The translations under genes and the position numbers were made by a program. Positions 33,478 to 46,200 of a DNA stretch of 64,000 nucleotides are shown here, in pieces. A model generated the notes under the pieces. It ran no database searches. It had not been told where the DNA came from and was given only the letters and a program-made list of their open reading frames with translations. Every line of letters begins with the position of its first letter. The stretch's first letter is position 1. The stretch comes from Amoebophrya sp. A120 (Eukaryota > Sar > Dinophyceae > Syndiniales > Amoebophryaceae), in assembly GCA_905178155.1 (NCBI GenBank), contig CAJINV010000011.1:132598-196597 (forward strand), given 5' to 3'.

Positions 33478-36400
33478 TTAGAGGAGTTTGTTTTTCCGGA
33501 TAAGCTTCCGGGCAAATTGCGGACCCATGCAGGCAAAGCCCGTGTGCATCCCGGATCTCTCACATAGGCCGTGAAAGATGTCGTCGCGGGGGGAAGTATG
33601 CATCGCAAAACCGTCTGAATCTGGAAGGGCGCACAGGTACATTTCAACATCAAGGAGCATTTTCAGTTTTTTACTCCTATTTGTACGCAAAGAAAATATC
33701 AATATGTCATGCACACGGCAGATGGATGCACGTGCACCCAACGGGTGAACGAATGTACATGTTATGTAATGCAACAATCCAAAAGATTATACAATACTTA
33801 ATGATCATTCTATCAACATCGCATGAATAGCTGGCATGACAAGTCTTACGTCTCGTGCCAGGTAGTTGGAAGCATGAACATGATGCTGTGGTCTGAAAAA
33901 CAAAAAATATCATTCCTGAGTTACTAATCTTTTTATCTCGTTTCCATTCTCATACACATACAGGTACTTAAAGTCAGCATTACAAATCCAGATCCACGAC
34001 CATAAATTTTTGCAGTGCATAATAGGAATCGAATGAGTCTTTCGCCCGGAGACTCTTCAACAGGTCCTTGAGTTCCTTCATCAGTTGCTCCTTCGTCTTC
34101 GTATCCATTAGAAAAATGTCTGCGTCTAAAACATTGCTGGAATATTAAGTGTAATCCAAGATGCACAGCAGCTTGCATACTTACTCGCGAGGTTTGTCAT
34201 GCATGTTGGGGAGCAGTTGCAGTGCTGCTCGTTTGTCATGCAAAGACGCCAGTTTTATTTCGCACTCGGTGTGGCCTTCTTGCCGCTTCACGCAAAAGCA
34301 AACAGCCGCTTCACTGCAAAATTACGCTTTTCATTCGAACAAGCGGCACACTTTGCCTCCACCCATGCATGCGGCCACATATGGCTGTAATGTCTTCACA
34401 ACATCACAGACAAAGACATTTTTTCAACGAGTACTTCGCCGGGCCGCGGCTCTCCATCCTATACAAAAACGTCCCCGTCCCAGAGTCAAGACGGGGATCT
34501 CGCACGACAAATTGAAAAGTTTTGGGAGTCAAGCATGACATAAACACACTGTGCTACAACTGCATGACAAGTTCGTCCCTGTATTGTAGTGCAGTTTCGC
34601 AAGTACAGTCGCAACACAAATCTATCTGCATCTGCTCATCCTGTTTACTACAGCATTACAAAATACAAAAGACGATTGGAAATTAATGCCTCTCATGGGG
34701 ATGCACATTGGCATTACAAATCTTCCACTTACTGCAAATCTGCATGACAACTACGGTGTGGGGACATTTTTACTCAGGATACTCTCCACCCGCAATTTCA
34801 TGCGGTCCACCTGGCGCTCCATGTAGGGTATGCAGCGCAAATTCTTCTGGGTTTCCCAATTTGTAATGCTGGTTTGGGAATGGCGGATACATTGGTTGCA
34901 ATAACAATATTACGAAGCCATAGCCAAGCATGACAATTCGTTGAGCTGCTATGTGTTTTAGTTTTCTGCATCTTCAGCTGCGCTTTTGTAGCATGACAGA
35001 AAATAAGCTCTCTTCTTGCTCATGCATCACAGGATTGGGAGTCATGCGAGACAAGCATGACAAGCTTACATTGTTCCTGACCCCGACATATTTGCAATGC
35101 ATATGGACCTTGGCGAGTCGGTAGTCCTTGCGGAGAAAGTGCTCCAGGCCGACGAGAACGAACCGCTCCCACTCGCCGATTATCAAATGCAAAAATGTCT
35201 GGGTCTGGAACGCTGGAACTTGTCATCCTAATTCTGGATCGTGCAAAAAGCTGTGTTGCAGGATTACCAAAAGTAAAGCTGTCCACTTTTGACGAATTTG
35301 AGAGGCAATTTCTCATGCGGGTGAGGCATGATAGAGGTCGCACACAATCTGTCATGCTAGGTCATGTATGACAGACCTCGCGCGTCATGGAAAACCTGCA
35401 TGACAAGTCTTGCAACCTTCCAGACCCAGACATTTTTGCATTTGATAGCGATGAAATGCTTCTGGATTCTGGACGCGTATTCCCGCGGTACCCGCTTGTA
35501 CGGAACGACCTTCGTGTCCAACTGCGTGACCCCCAAAGCCTCAAATGTAGTCTATGCAGTGCAAATATGTAGTCTGGGTCTCCTGGAGCTCTGTCCTGCT
35601 GAAACTCGTCGCATCATATCCGAGCAGGCGCTTGTACGGTCCGACAGCCTCAGAAGTTTTTTAGGCTTGTAGCAGCTTCGACCGTTTTTACTTACTTAGA
35701 TGCATGACAAACTGACATAAATGCATCACAGAAATAGATCATCTTGAAGTCGTCCTTCAAATCCTGCACCACAAATGCAAATTCAGATCCAGGCATATTT
35801 GCCATGCACAAAATGCGCACTGGAATGTAATACGCCGGGTTGATGCGGTACTCCTTCATGTACTTGAATTATCAATCGCAAACACGTAATATGCGGGAAG
35901 TAGACCGTGGATGACGATGACTGCAAGGCGAGCATCAAAAATTCTTGGAACTCTCCTTCACGCGTAGTGCGACCACGCGTTTTTGAATGACGAAGGACAA
36001 AAATGCCTGTGCTTGTGTTGATAATGTAGTACAGGTTTTCGTTTTCGTTTCTAGAAATGCACAAAAAGCTGCATGACAAGTTCCACTTCTCCATAAGCAT
36101 TTGCGGTTGATATCAAGACCGTTTTCACCAAATCGTAGGCCAGGTAGTATTTGTATGCACTGCAAAAAAAATCCCAGGGCCGCCCACATGAAGCATCAAA
36201 TCAGTTGTACTACTTCATCTTCGCACGACAAGCCTTGAGGTTGTTCTTTGCCCGTCCCGAGAACTTCAATTTTGCACTGTACTTCTTTCATCATGTTGTG
36301 TTGCAAAATCGTGCACCGATGCAGCTTGTCATTACATTTGGAATGGCAGGGCTACTGCATGAACATTTTGACTGGCCCTGGGATGATAGTTTCAGTTGAT

Positions 36401-37287
36401 ATTCCGCACCAGTTCTCCACCTTGCCGTCATACATGTCCTTGAAGCGGTCCCCTTGGAGCTTTTTGATGATGTCCTGGAAATATGCAATGCAAAACAAGA
36501 AATATCTTCGTCCTAGTTCTTTAAGTTGCACCACAAGTAGCTTTATTGTTATTCTCAAGTTGAAATAAAGTGGATTTTGTATTGCTGATTTTTCGCGGCC
36601 TAAACCTAGGAGGAGATGATGAAATCTCAATCTGTCATGCAAGTCTGTACTTGATACAACGACAAACGCGATACTTACTTTTTCTTTTGCAGTGCATAGG
36701 GAACACTTCTTGATGTCCTCTTCATCCGGGTCAGCTGGGGGTTCTATCCAACGCAAATATGTCACTTGTCTGGGAACTTGTATTGCTGAGATGTGAATCT
36801 GAATCGTGAATGCAAATGCTCTCGAACGCACAGCCAAGCATGAGAAATATATTTGCGCGGCTTCGTGTTGCCTTTCCCGTATGAAACACTGCGTTCTTTT
36901 TGCGTGACAAGCCAAAGAGTCTCTTCTTGGACACGCATAGCAAACTCTTCAATCATGCCAGACAGGCATGACAAACCTTACATCCTACTCGCAGACCCAG
37001 GCATATTTGCAATGAATAGGGGGACAACAAATTCCTCCCCCGCAGAACAAAGCGAAGAATCCGGTATTATCGTAGTGAAAATTATTACCTCCCATTTTTT
37101 TCTTGTAGTTCCTCCGCTAAGTATCTCATGTCCATATGTCCACATTGCACTTCCTTCCGCATGACACACATCAAATCAGTCCACGAAAATCGGTCGTGCC
37201 ACGTGCTGCAAATCGTGGGAGGTACTTTTTCACTACGTACGCTTCGCTCGCAGGTGGAGGCGCGTCCGTCGAACTGCTCGCTGACAT
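33478..37287 (-). CDS. unidentified 271-aa protein split by 11 introns
   Basis: Not recognised. Twelve exons (37287-37188, 37057-37019, 36737-36711, 36467-36400, 36147-36107, 35863-35809, 35533-35449, 35176-35093, 34830-34760, 34493-34434, 34096-34025, 33591-33478) total 816 nt, 271 aa plus stop. Exons average 68 nt and introns about 270 nt. Repeats at the joins include GGACATCA, CGAAG, ATCG, AATA, TTTG and TGCA; short ones are tentative. The product starts MSASSSTDAPPPASEAYVV, has an acidic patch (PADPDEED), a soluble mixed middle (IKYMKEYRINPAYY, EWERFVLVGLEHFL) and a basic tail (RKLIRKNKLL). It has no membrane segment. Size and a basic end could fit a ribosomal or organelle protein, but that is a guess. 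Confidence 0.65.
34835..35096 (-). mobile_element. introner-like intron
   Basis: 262 nt between TGCA repeats at 34831-34834 and 35093-35096. Ends are gcgcaaattcttctgggttt and cctgaccccgacatatttgc. Joining gives LAKVHMHC-IPYMERQ. Confidence 0.6.
35181..35452 (-). mobile_element. introner-like intron, near-perfect terminal inverted repeats
   Basis: 272 nt between CGAT repeats at 35177-35180 and 35449-35452. The ends tatcaaatgcaaaaatgtct and agacatttttgcatttgata are perfect inverted copies, extending through gggtctgg/ccagaccc. Removal gives SRIQKHFI-GEWERF in frame. This is the least diverged member in the window. Confidence 0.85.
35538..35812 (-). mobile_element. introner-like intron
   Basis: 275 nt between CAAA repeats at 35534-35537 and 35809-35812. 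Ends carry tgcaaatatgtagtctgggt and agatccaggcatatttgcca. Joining gives IPVRIL-GVTQLDTK. Confidence 0.6.
36476..36718 (-). other. intron, TGATGTCC repeats
   Basis: 243 nt between perfect 8-bp repeats at 36468-36475 and 36711-36718. Joining gives DPDEEDI-IKKLQGDRF in frame. Not GT-AG. Confidence 0.75.
36742..37022 (-). mobile_element. introner-like intron
   Basis: 281 nt between runs of C (coding strand CCCC). Inverted ends are tatccaacgcaaatatgtca and gacccaggcatatttgcaat. A cut at a shared TA gives almost the same protein, so the exact boundary is open. Confidence 0.6.
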
Positions 37288-40200
37288 AGTATTTTGTGCT
37301 TCAAAACGAAAACAAGATCGAGGCCACGTATTATCTAAGCCACGTATTAAATACTATTTCAGAAGAGTGGTTTTTTTTTACTCAATTTTACGAGCAAGGA
37401 AGGCCAGGTTCCATCACAACTTCACTATATTCTGAAAAAAACATCCTTTCCACTGTTGGTAGCCAAGATCACAAGGGATCGACCACTTATATTTTTCTGT
37501 GCAAATTTCAACTTGTACAGCACTGGTTCCATTTTTGGTTTCCTCCTCCAATGAAAATTCTGTATACAAAACTCGAAGGACACGCCAAAGAGTACTTAGA
37601 CAGTAATATTTTCGAAGACACGACTCAGACGTACCCTCAGACAACCCTAATTGAACTCTCGGCTTCGGCCTAGAAGCCTGCTTCGACGAGAAATTGATGC
37701 AATCGATACGACCCTATTTTGTCAACAGAAATGACCACGCGCAAGAGAAAAATTCTTCAGTCATCCGACCAGCGAAAGCACACTCACATTCTCAAAAACA
37801 ATCTATCAACCCATAGCGATTGTTTATAATGGATCCCCTTTTGCAAAGGTATTTGTGACAAAATGTTTTTCCACGAAGAGTGAAAGTCACCGACACATGT
37901 TTCTTACGTCCCCATAGACACGAAGGATAGAGTGAACCGAGACACGCCTATGGCTTTTGTTCATTGTACCGAACAAATCAATAATCAAATCATTGACGGA
38001 ATCTTGCATACAGCTACAACATTGTTTTCGCGTATAAGAAAACAAATCGCGGAAAGAGGAAAGACCATGGACATTTTTGTAGCCAACCGAAATTCCTGTG
38101 ACTGAGAGCGAGCTTGTTAGGAAGAGCTGACCATGAATGCGAAAGACAAAATACAGCAGAAAAGACTTACGCGCCCCCCATACATAGTACACGAACAATA
38201 GTCTTCAAGTGCGCATTAGCTGCGTCGCCACGTGTCCACACACTAAAACGTGGCGCAGCACACGTAGTACCGAGAACAGGAGCACGCCCACCAATGGCAA
38301 GGACCGCGGCAAACTAGTTTTCGGGCTCGGCAGAGCCACGCTTGCGGGACCCGCAAAGCCGCGTTTCTTGTTGGATACGTTATTCAATCACTCATCTGTG
38401 CTAAAAAGTAAGATCAACGCACAAAGTTCATCCTAGAAGGTTGGAAAGCTGATTAGTCCAATAAGCTTGGGACGGACCAGCGCGCCTGTCGCTCGTAGCC
38501 AGGCCATTCGCGTTCAGTCATGCCATTTACGCGCTCAACCACTAGTAGGCAGCTTATGCAGCTCAAACCTCCAGTGGCAGCAGTTCATAGCGGCCGCGGG
38601 CGCTGGCGGATCATCCAATGTGCGTCGCGGGTCGGGGTCCTGCAGAACATGCGGAAGCGGGTTCTGTTCGAGTGTATAATATTTTTGTGGAAAGCAAAGT
38701 ACCAAAATAAAACAGGTGCTGGGCAGAGCAGGACGCTATGCCAAGCAAAATTCGCATAGTTACAACTTTTTCAAGCATCAGCTCGCACGGTGTTGATATA
38801 TTGCTAGAAGCTGTTTCAATAAACAATGAGAGGTAACAAGCTTAAGCGCCCGGCACACAGACATATAAATTGGGATGCTACGCGCGACCCCATCAAGCTT
38901 GAAGAGAATCCAGAAAAAGCGGGGGAGCTGCTAACACCGCTCCGGAGTGTTGCCAACAGCTTTGCAGCCGTACAAATAGAATCCGGCTCGGGCCATTTTT
39001 TCTCTATCCTTATTGGCTTGGACTAGAAGGCGCCAGCGGCCAGAAGAGTCGCACGATTCCGCGAGAAATCATCAAAGCAGCTTACTTTGCTCACGGGCGG
39101 AGACTCTGGTGGAGACGCTTGCGGAGACACTGGCGGAGACTCCAGCGTTTTGTTCGGATTCTGCCGAAGGTAGGCGGGCGGGTGCTGTTTGAGAATTATT
39201 TTTTTTTGGATAGTAAAGCACCAAAATGGCACTGGTGCTGGCCAGGACGCTACGCCGAGCAAAATTCGCACAGTTACGTACCTTTTGAAGAATCAGGCCC
39301 CACGGTGTACAAGATCGCTAAAGCTTTTCAATTGATCAAAGTTGTTTATAGGGGGCAATTCAACTGCTAGCGCCTGGCGAACAGGCATATCAACTGGAAC
39401 ATTCTGTGCGACGCCCCCCCGAGTTTGCACGCAGAGAACCAAGAGGAGACTGGGGAGTTGCCAACATCCTTCCGGCCTGCCTGCTCGAGGAGGTGTCGAT
39501 GAATGAAGGAAATCGAACACGGCGAGGCGCCGCCCATTTGCCTGAAACTTAGGCCTGCCCTCGATCAAGGATTCACTTTAAAACATAGAGGCGCCACCTT
39601 TTATGTTATTTGGCCGGTCCGCTTCCGCTACCATATCATGTGACATGGCAGTCAGGCAGGTCGCCACTTGTGAAAAGTTGTGTCCTTTAGCTTTACGCCT
39701 CAGGGATAGTCGCTTTTTTCTGTAGTACTATCCTTTTGCTTTTCCCTCGTGCGCTTTAGGGAGAACGAAGTTTAGAAACGGCAGGAGTGCCTTTGATGAA
39801 GCAAAAACGACTTTACTTTTGGCACTTTTTGCTTTACCGGCTTCGCGAACAAACAAAGATGCCAAGAAACGCACAAAGCGCAGTGTATTAGGAAGAGAAA
39901 AAAACTCCTTGCAGCAGGTCGTTTTTTATTTTTTGCGGTGGTGGCTTCAGGAGGACGCCAAGCACAAACCGCTGCGTACCTTTGAAGAAATGAAGAAATA
40001 GGATCCGTCTTATTTGGCTGTTTTTGCACCGCTGGCTGCAAGCAGAAGGCCTGAACCGGCAAGGCCTGCACTTTTAGAGAGCTACTTCTGGCCAATCATT
40101 TTTCCCTATCTTTACTGGCTGCGCCTGCAGTTAGAAGGCAGCAGCGGCCAGAAGCGTCGGGTGGCTTCAACGAGAAACCAAGAAAAGCCAGAAGCGTACC

Positions 40201-40700
40201 TCTCGTTGAAAAAAAGGTAGGCCTTGCTGGCTTCAGGGAGAACCTTTGAGACCCCAGAATCCCCAGCCCCGAATCGAAAAGGGCTACTTCTGGGTTGATC
40301 AGAAGACAAATTAGGCCCCAAAAGCGCGCCGCAAGAGGGAAAAAGCCCGGCTTCTGAACCTGCCACACCTTTAGAAGTGAATTCATCTTTGCCACGAAGA
40401 CGAAGGGTTTTTATAAAATAAAAAGATTCATTTCATTCCCAAGCCTCAGCAGGTTCTGACGGCTAGCTAGACCTTCAAAAAAGAAAACCCTTCTGACGGC
40501 TAGACACAAGGAACCGAGCGCAGCCGTCGGTGCCCAACAAAATCTAAATTAGTCGCGAAACCAATACCGATGGCGTTTTCGTTCCCGTTGTGGCAACTGT
40601 GTATGACGATACTAAATGCGGCTCCGTCAGAAATATCCAAAAATTTCAGGGTCGGAACGCGGCATATCAGTCATCCTTGTCTGTCGTGAACATGAAATGT
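37288..40700. other. intergenic with diverged duplication
   Basis: No supported gene. Segments 38590-38965 and 39112-39480 are diverged direct copies about 525 bp apart; both keep gcaaaattcgcayagttac and short peptide similarities (RVLFE, RHINW), which suggests decayed coding or repeat remnants. 39600-40400 is poor in clear features. Confidence 0.5.
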
Positions 40701-40822
40701 ATTTTAGATCTTGTAGTCTGTCATGCATAATTCTTCATCTGACTTGGACTTCTTGACCTTGTTGTATACAGAGTTACCTCGCTGAGAGTGCAGGCCCTGC
40801 ACACGGCGGAGCTACAACGGGC

Positions 40823-41811
40823 ATGCCCACGGATTCAGGCGATTCCGCTGAGCGGCTTACCGACAGTCCCCTCAGGGCTGCCTTCTTACTACTACTAGAC
40901 CACAACCACAGTAGTTTTGCTATGGCTTTCCACTACACGATACCAGTCGGGCGACAGCGACCACAAGAGCGACACACGCGACCCTTGAAATTTTTGGGCA
41001 GTCTTGACCCAACCACATATCGCGTTGACATATTATCACGATTTCAGATTCGACTCCTTGAAGCACCGTTTGCTCATATTCGACGTGTTCAAGCACCATT
41101 TGCTTATAGTGTCTTTTTGTACTTAGTGGTCGTTTACATGAAAATTAGAATTTGCGCAATGCGCGTCCTGTGAGAATTGAGTAGGTATTTTGAAAATGCA
41201 AGTCCTTGTTCTCCTTGTCCTGTGAGTATTGAATTTGAAAAGCAAAAGACGACTACGGGAAAGCAAAAACGTTTTTCACTCAGAACAAACAGAAAAAAAC
41301 TCTCAAAAGCAGCTGCAAAACTATTGCAAAAAAGGGTGAAAAAAAGGAGACGACGTGCAATGCGCACTTACCGACGAATGACAAAACAATCACATCACGC
41401 ACGAGTAGGGATGCACAAAGCATAAGGCTCCTGCTGTACAAGATAATGACGTCTACTTTAAACAAGATGACTTGGCATTCACTTGAAGTACTGTACCAGA
41501 TGAGGAACAACTCACGAGGGATGGGCGCCACGAAGCAAATGCGTGACTGCAGCGGGGACTGGTATGAATCTGTACGACGGCCTACTTACGCACACAGTGG
41601 AGAGCAGAGCGACTGTAGTGATATTCATTCAAGAAATCCTGTTGCACCACCTCAAGGTCATTCTCACATACGTACCGGACCCGCTTTTCAAAAAAATAGC
41701 TGTCGTCCTCGCTTCGAACTATTTTGCTCATGCTCGCGAAAGCACGGCAATCAAAACATCTGGGTTGCATGATTGCATTGCAACCCTGGATAACTTGTCT
41801 TTGCAATGACA
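40823..41811 (+). CDS. possible plus-strand gene, uncertain
   Basis: Open stretches 40823-41173, 41177-41425 (very basic, KKRRRRAMRTYRRM) and 41543-41809 (ILLHHLKVILTYVPDPLFKKIAVVLA) could be exons, but no join was found. A 16-bp near-repeat, cctgtgagaattga / cctgtgagtattga, lies near 41167 and 41219. Confidence 0.2.
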
Positions 41812-41850
41812 ATGAAGGCTACCACTTGATGTAGTTCTAGTGGCTGTTTC

Positions 41851-42978
41851 TTAAAAGTCCCCCACGACCATCTCCTCCAGCGTCGGCTCCGCCTCGCGTG
41901 CATCCGGAAGAACACAAGCCTCCATCATGGCCCGTCGCATGGCGTTTAGCTCTCGGGCTTCCGCCGCGATGGTGCGCAGCTTCCTTTCCACGTCGGCAGA
42001 CGGGGGCACGCAGAACAGGTAGACGGAATGATCCAGGGAAGAGGATGGGAGAGCAGCTGAGAGAGCACAAGAACTATACTGTCCTGCAGGTGCGCAGCGA
42101 GGATCTGGTACGGAATTGAAGTGGAGGTCCTGCTCTCCTGTAGATTGTGCCCTTGATGTAGTAGTAGTCCACGCCATCACCTCGATCGCCCACATGTCGC
42201 CTGGCTGCAGTGGCACAGGCAGCTGCAGCAGTGTTTCCGGAACTTGCGGACCACTGCCGGGGCCGTCTCGGGCTACAAAAATCGCAGTGGCCGTTGGGGA
42301 GAGCGTGGGAGAATCGCTTCGTGGTGTCCTTCCTATGTCCTCGTCCTCTGTGGCGCCAGCGGCCGCCGCGCGGACAGCGTGCTCGATGTCATGCGTTTTT
42401 ATTCCCTGCGAGTCCACTGCAGAAACGCGTGCATGCCCCTCCTCGGTCGGTTCCATCGGGAGATTGTCTTTTGCGCAGGGGTAGTTCGCGCCACGACATG
42501 CGCACACGATCCGCTTCGCACAGACAGCCATCTCGACTTGCGGTGCAGTAGAGGTTTTGACAGGAAACAGAGCCGCGTGCAGATCTCCCGCTTCGCAGCG
42601 CAAAGGATCCTCGTCCACCATGGCACTCTCTTGCCCGTCCTCTCCTCGTTTGCTTCGAACGTTAGTTCTCCCCGCGACGTTGGGAGGAACATCAGCAGAG
42701 GCCAGATTCTGCAGGTGCTGGTAGAGCGTGGCGAAGCACAAAGTGTTGCATTCGCTATCGGCGTGATGCCCAATCATTACCACTGCGGCAGACGGCTTGC
42801 CCATGGAGCCCAGAGTCGTCCGCGGGATGCTGGGGGGATGGTCCTTTTGCCGAACAACGTTCCTGCTGTGAGGCTCCGACTGCAGAACTTGACAGAGGCT
42901 CTCTTGACCCGGTTCCCAACTAGTATCCTGAATGTTGCCAGAGCGCACGCCAAATAAATGCACCCAGGAGCCTATCAT
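41851..42978 (-). CDS. unidentified 375-aa protein, single exon
   Basis: Not recognised. The first ATG is at 42978 (MIGSWVHLFGVRSGN); the frame is open to 43026 but only with GTG. The product has a segment with spaced cysteines (VCAKRIVCACRGANYPC), a Ser/Thr/Pro-rich middle and a helical C terminus (DVERKLRTIAAEARELNAMRR) ending EPTLEEMVVGDF. It has no membrane segment. It follows the exonuclease gene on the same strand after about 290 bp. Confidence 0.55.
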   Translation of the reverse strand: MIGSWVHLFGVRSGNIQDTSWEPGQESLCQVLQSEPHSRNVVRQKDHPPSIPRTTLGSMGKPSAAVVMIGHHADSECNTLCFATLYQHLQNLASADVPPNVAGRTNVRSKRGEDGQESAMVDEDPLRCEAGDLHAALFPVKTSTAPQVEMAVCAKRIVCACRGANYPCAKDNLPMEPTEEGHARVSAVDSQGIKTHDIEHAVRAAAAGATEDEDIGRTPRSDSPTLSPTATAIFVARDGPGSGPQVPETLLQLPVPLQPGDMWAIEVMAWTTTTSRAQSTGEQDLHFNSVPDPRCAPAGQYSSCALSAALPSSSLDHSVYLFCVPPSADVERKLRTIAAEARELNAMRRAMMEACVLPDAREAEPTLEEMVVGDF

Positions 42979-43270
42979 GCTGCAACCCCCCTTCTTACAA
43001 TATATACGTAGGGCGCGAGGTTGCACAAGTTATGTCACTACGTAGAATATGCTAGTTTCCAAGGTTCAAAACGAAAAGCAAGAATGTCGCATCGAAACCT
43101 TCTTTCTTTGGCGGGCGTTAAGAGCCGGCTTTCGACGTCAGTTCTAGATGTTGGCGAGAAAAACCAAAATCATAGTATCTTGCGACACAGCAGCGTGTTG
43201 GGCTCAGCTCATAATTTTCGATAAATATGCTGCAAGCAACAAAAGCAATTTAGTAAGTAGCCTTCCTTTT

Positions 43271-46200
43271 CTAAAAAATTTCAAAGAAGGCACAAACCGA
43301 GGCGCGCATATATTGAGGTGCGAAGAGGGTTGCGGCAGCGATAGAATCCAGCAAGTCGCGTATAGGTACCTGCGCCAGGACAAAGGGCTGAACATTTTCC
43401 GACAACGTCATCTTTGCACCACCATGATCAGCACATTTCGCAAGAAGCACATTCGGAACCGCCGGTGCCACGGTAGAAGTCTCCCTACAAGAAACGGTTT
43501 TGCGGTCGTCCCAAACTTGAAAGCAATCGGCGTGCAGGATGGACCGCGGGTCCCGCACATTCCTCGTCCGGCGCTGAAAGCGCGAGTGCTTTCCGAAGGC
43601 ACGGGTGCATTTGTTGGCGACGCCCCAGCCACTGGGCATGAACTTCGGCTTCTCTAGGTCGAGAAAATGCTCCCGCCACATCCGAATAAACCCGGCCAGT
43701 GTGTCTCTCGCAACGTGTTTCTCCACAATTCTCTGACCAATTTCGGTTTGCGAAAGAACCGGGTTCTTCTGTCGCAGCTGCCGTGATGAAGATGAGAAGT
43801 GCTGTCCAGGATTTATCTTCAAGTAGAAGTGCTGCTGCTCTGAGCCCTCTTCTTCACAGCTCCTGCTGGTTGATCTGCGAAGGGATGATCCGCCAGAAGT
43901 CATCTTCGTCGTGGCCCAGACCAGCTTGCCGGGTAGTGCCGTTCCCCCGTGGTCCTTCTCGGTCCACGTCAAGACTTTCTCGAGCAGATCGAGCGACACC
44001 TTCGGTTGCTCGTCCGAAATGCGGGCAATACCGCGACGGCACTGCTGGAGAATCGCCACCTGCCAGTTCCTTGTGTTGCTTTTTTCGCTTTCCGTGTTCT
44101 CATCTGCTTGCGAGCAGGGGCTATCGCCTTCCTCCGACATGATCACGGGTTGGGACCTGCTCCTTGCATCCCAGGCATAATTTTTACAGGACGGCGCGTT
44201 GGTACGTGTTTTGACAGCGGCCTCTTTCGCCGTCTTGCACATCCTCCGCACCAGGTTGAGAAGCTTGGTACTGCCGGGTGCTGTCCTCTCGAGGGCAGCA
44301 GGAGACGAAGTTTCGATGCCACGCTCGCGCAGCGTCTTCGTGAAAATCTCCTCTAGCGCATAACGTTGGTTTCGCCGGGCCGACTTCGTAGCACAAACGA
44401 TGGCCTCATCGAGCAGGCGAAGCAGTGGGCAGTCCGGTCCCTGGCAATCATGCGAGGGGTCCCGCAGCCGCTCGGCGTCAACGAGCATCGAACAGGTTCT
44501 TTCTTCAAAATCCGTCTTCGAAGTAGAAATTGTCGTGGGCGTAATGGACCGCCGTTCATTCCGCTCGTGCGTTTCTCTCTCTGAAGCCGAAAAAAAAGGC
44601 CAGTCCAGTTCCTGCAGCGTTCGAATTTCCGCTTCGACAGTCCGCACCCGAATGTCTGCACAGAACCGCAGGATTTCGTTTTTCAGATCGCGAATGCGAG
44701 CTTCCGGAATGCGGTGCTTCCCCACGTCTCCCCACAGCGCCGCAGCTGCCGACCTTACTTTCTTCACGTGCGTGTCGGTATCAAGGGCTAGTGATCGTAG
44801 CTCTTCTGGATTTATTTTCATACAGGCTCTTCTCGTCGTGGTCGTGGTCCCGCCAGTAGAAGTAGTGTTCCTTGCACTTCCGCTGCGCACCATCCCTTTT
44901 CCGCTTTCCACTGGCGCGGAGGTTTTTCCAGAAGCGCCGGTTGAAGGCGAGAGCAGTGCACCAGCAGCCGCTTCCTCCCGCCGATCTGCCTCGTCCAACT
45001 TGCGTATCAGGCGGTACTGGTTCTGCTGCGCCCGCTCCTGGCACGCCACACACAGCAGCACCACGTCGTGGCTCGAGTGCGCCTTGAACTCCTCCGGGAA
45101 GTGTTTGCGGTACACTGTTATCCAGTACAAAGCTGTCCGGGTCGGGAAGATTCAATGCCAATTCTACATGTTGACTTGCGATGTCTGTGATGCATGCTCT
45201 AGCAGTACAGGTTTTCGTTTCGCGAAGGCTTTCCCACACCTGTCCTGTATGAGATATGCCTTCTCCGCGTGGCACAAGACTGAGTGCCTTTATTTGCTGC
45301 CCATGCAATACAGATTTTTGTATCATTGAACATTAGCATCACAAATTCCGTTCTTCCCAGACCCAGAAATTTTTGCAACACATAAATGTGGGCACAATTT
45401 TAAACCGCACGTAGTTCCGCTCCGCGCCACAGTATTCGGAGCAAAAGTTGTGTCGTCGCGGTCGTACTAGTTTTTGTTGCGATTTCACTATTAAGCATGA
45501 CAAATGCGATAAAAGATCCACAGGATAACTCGCATCCACCTTCCGTGGGAAAAATGAATTTCCGTATGCAAAAATTTTTAGCTCATGCATCCTCGACGTC
45601 CTTCCAACTTCTACACGTGCCTAGACAGCAGACGCAGATATTTGCCTTCTCCTGGATGTGGAAGGAGTCCGCTTTTTTCTGTTCCTGGAGCTGCTCGAAG
45701 CTCATCTCGTCGTAGTGCTTCCTGCCCTCGGGGTCAAACAGCAACTTTATCGTTCTCGGTTCCCCCGGGACCCGCTCGGCCAATTTCTGTTGCAGATACC
45801 AACGCAGCTTTTTCTCGTCGCACTTCGTCAACAGCTCTCCGTCCCGGGCGATAATGCTGCAGTTCCCGTACACGGAGTATCAAAAGGAAAAATCCCCGCT
45901 CCCCATACCGAAAACGAAACTTGTGATGCTGTATTTGAGTACACAAAGCGACTTGTAATGCTAGAAGGGCAAGAGACGCAGCTGTTGGCTCGTTTGCAGG
46001 CAATTTGTCATGCTGTTTCCCACTTGCAGCTGCCCCCTGTCATGCTGAAGATGCAAGGCTTTCCCACGCCAGCCAGCACTAACGTCCGCATCTTTTCCCT
46101 TCTAGCATGACAAAGCTGATTTGTGGCCACAAATCTGCACCACAAATTTCTAGTTTGAGTATGGGGTGGAGGGATTTTTCACTTTGATACGGAGTCCGCA

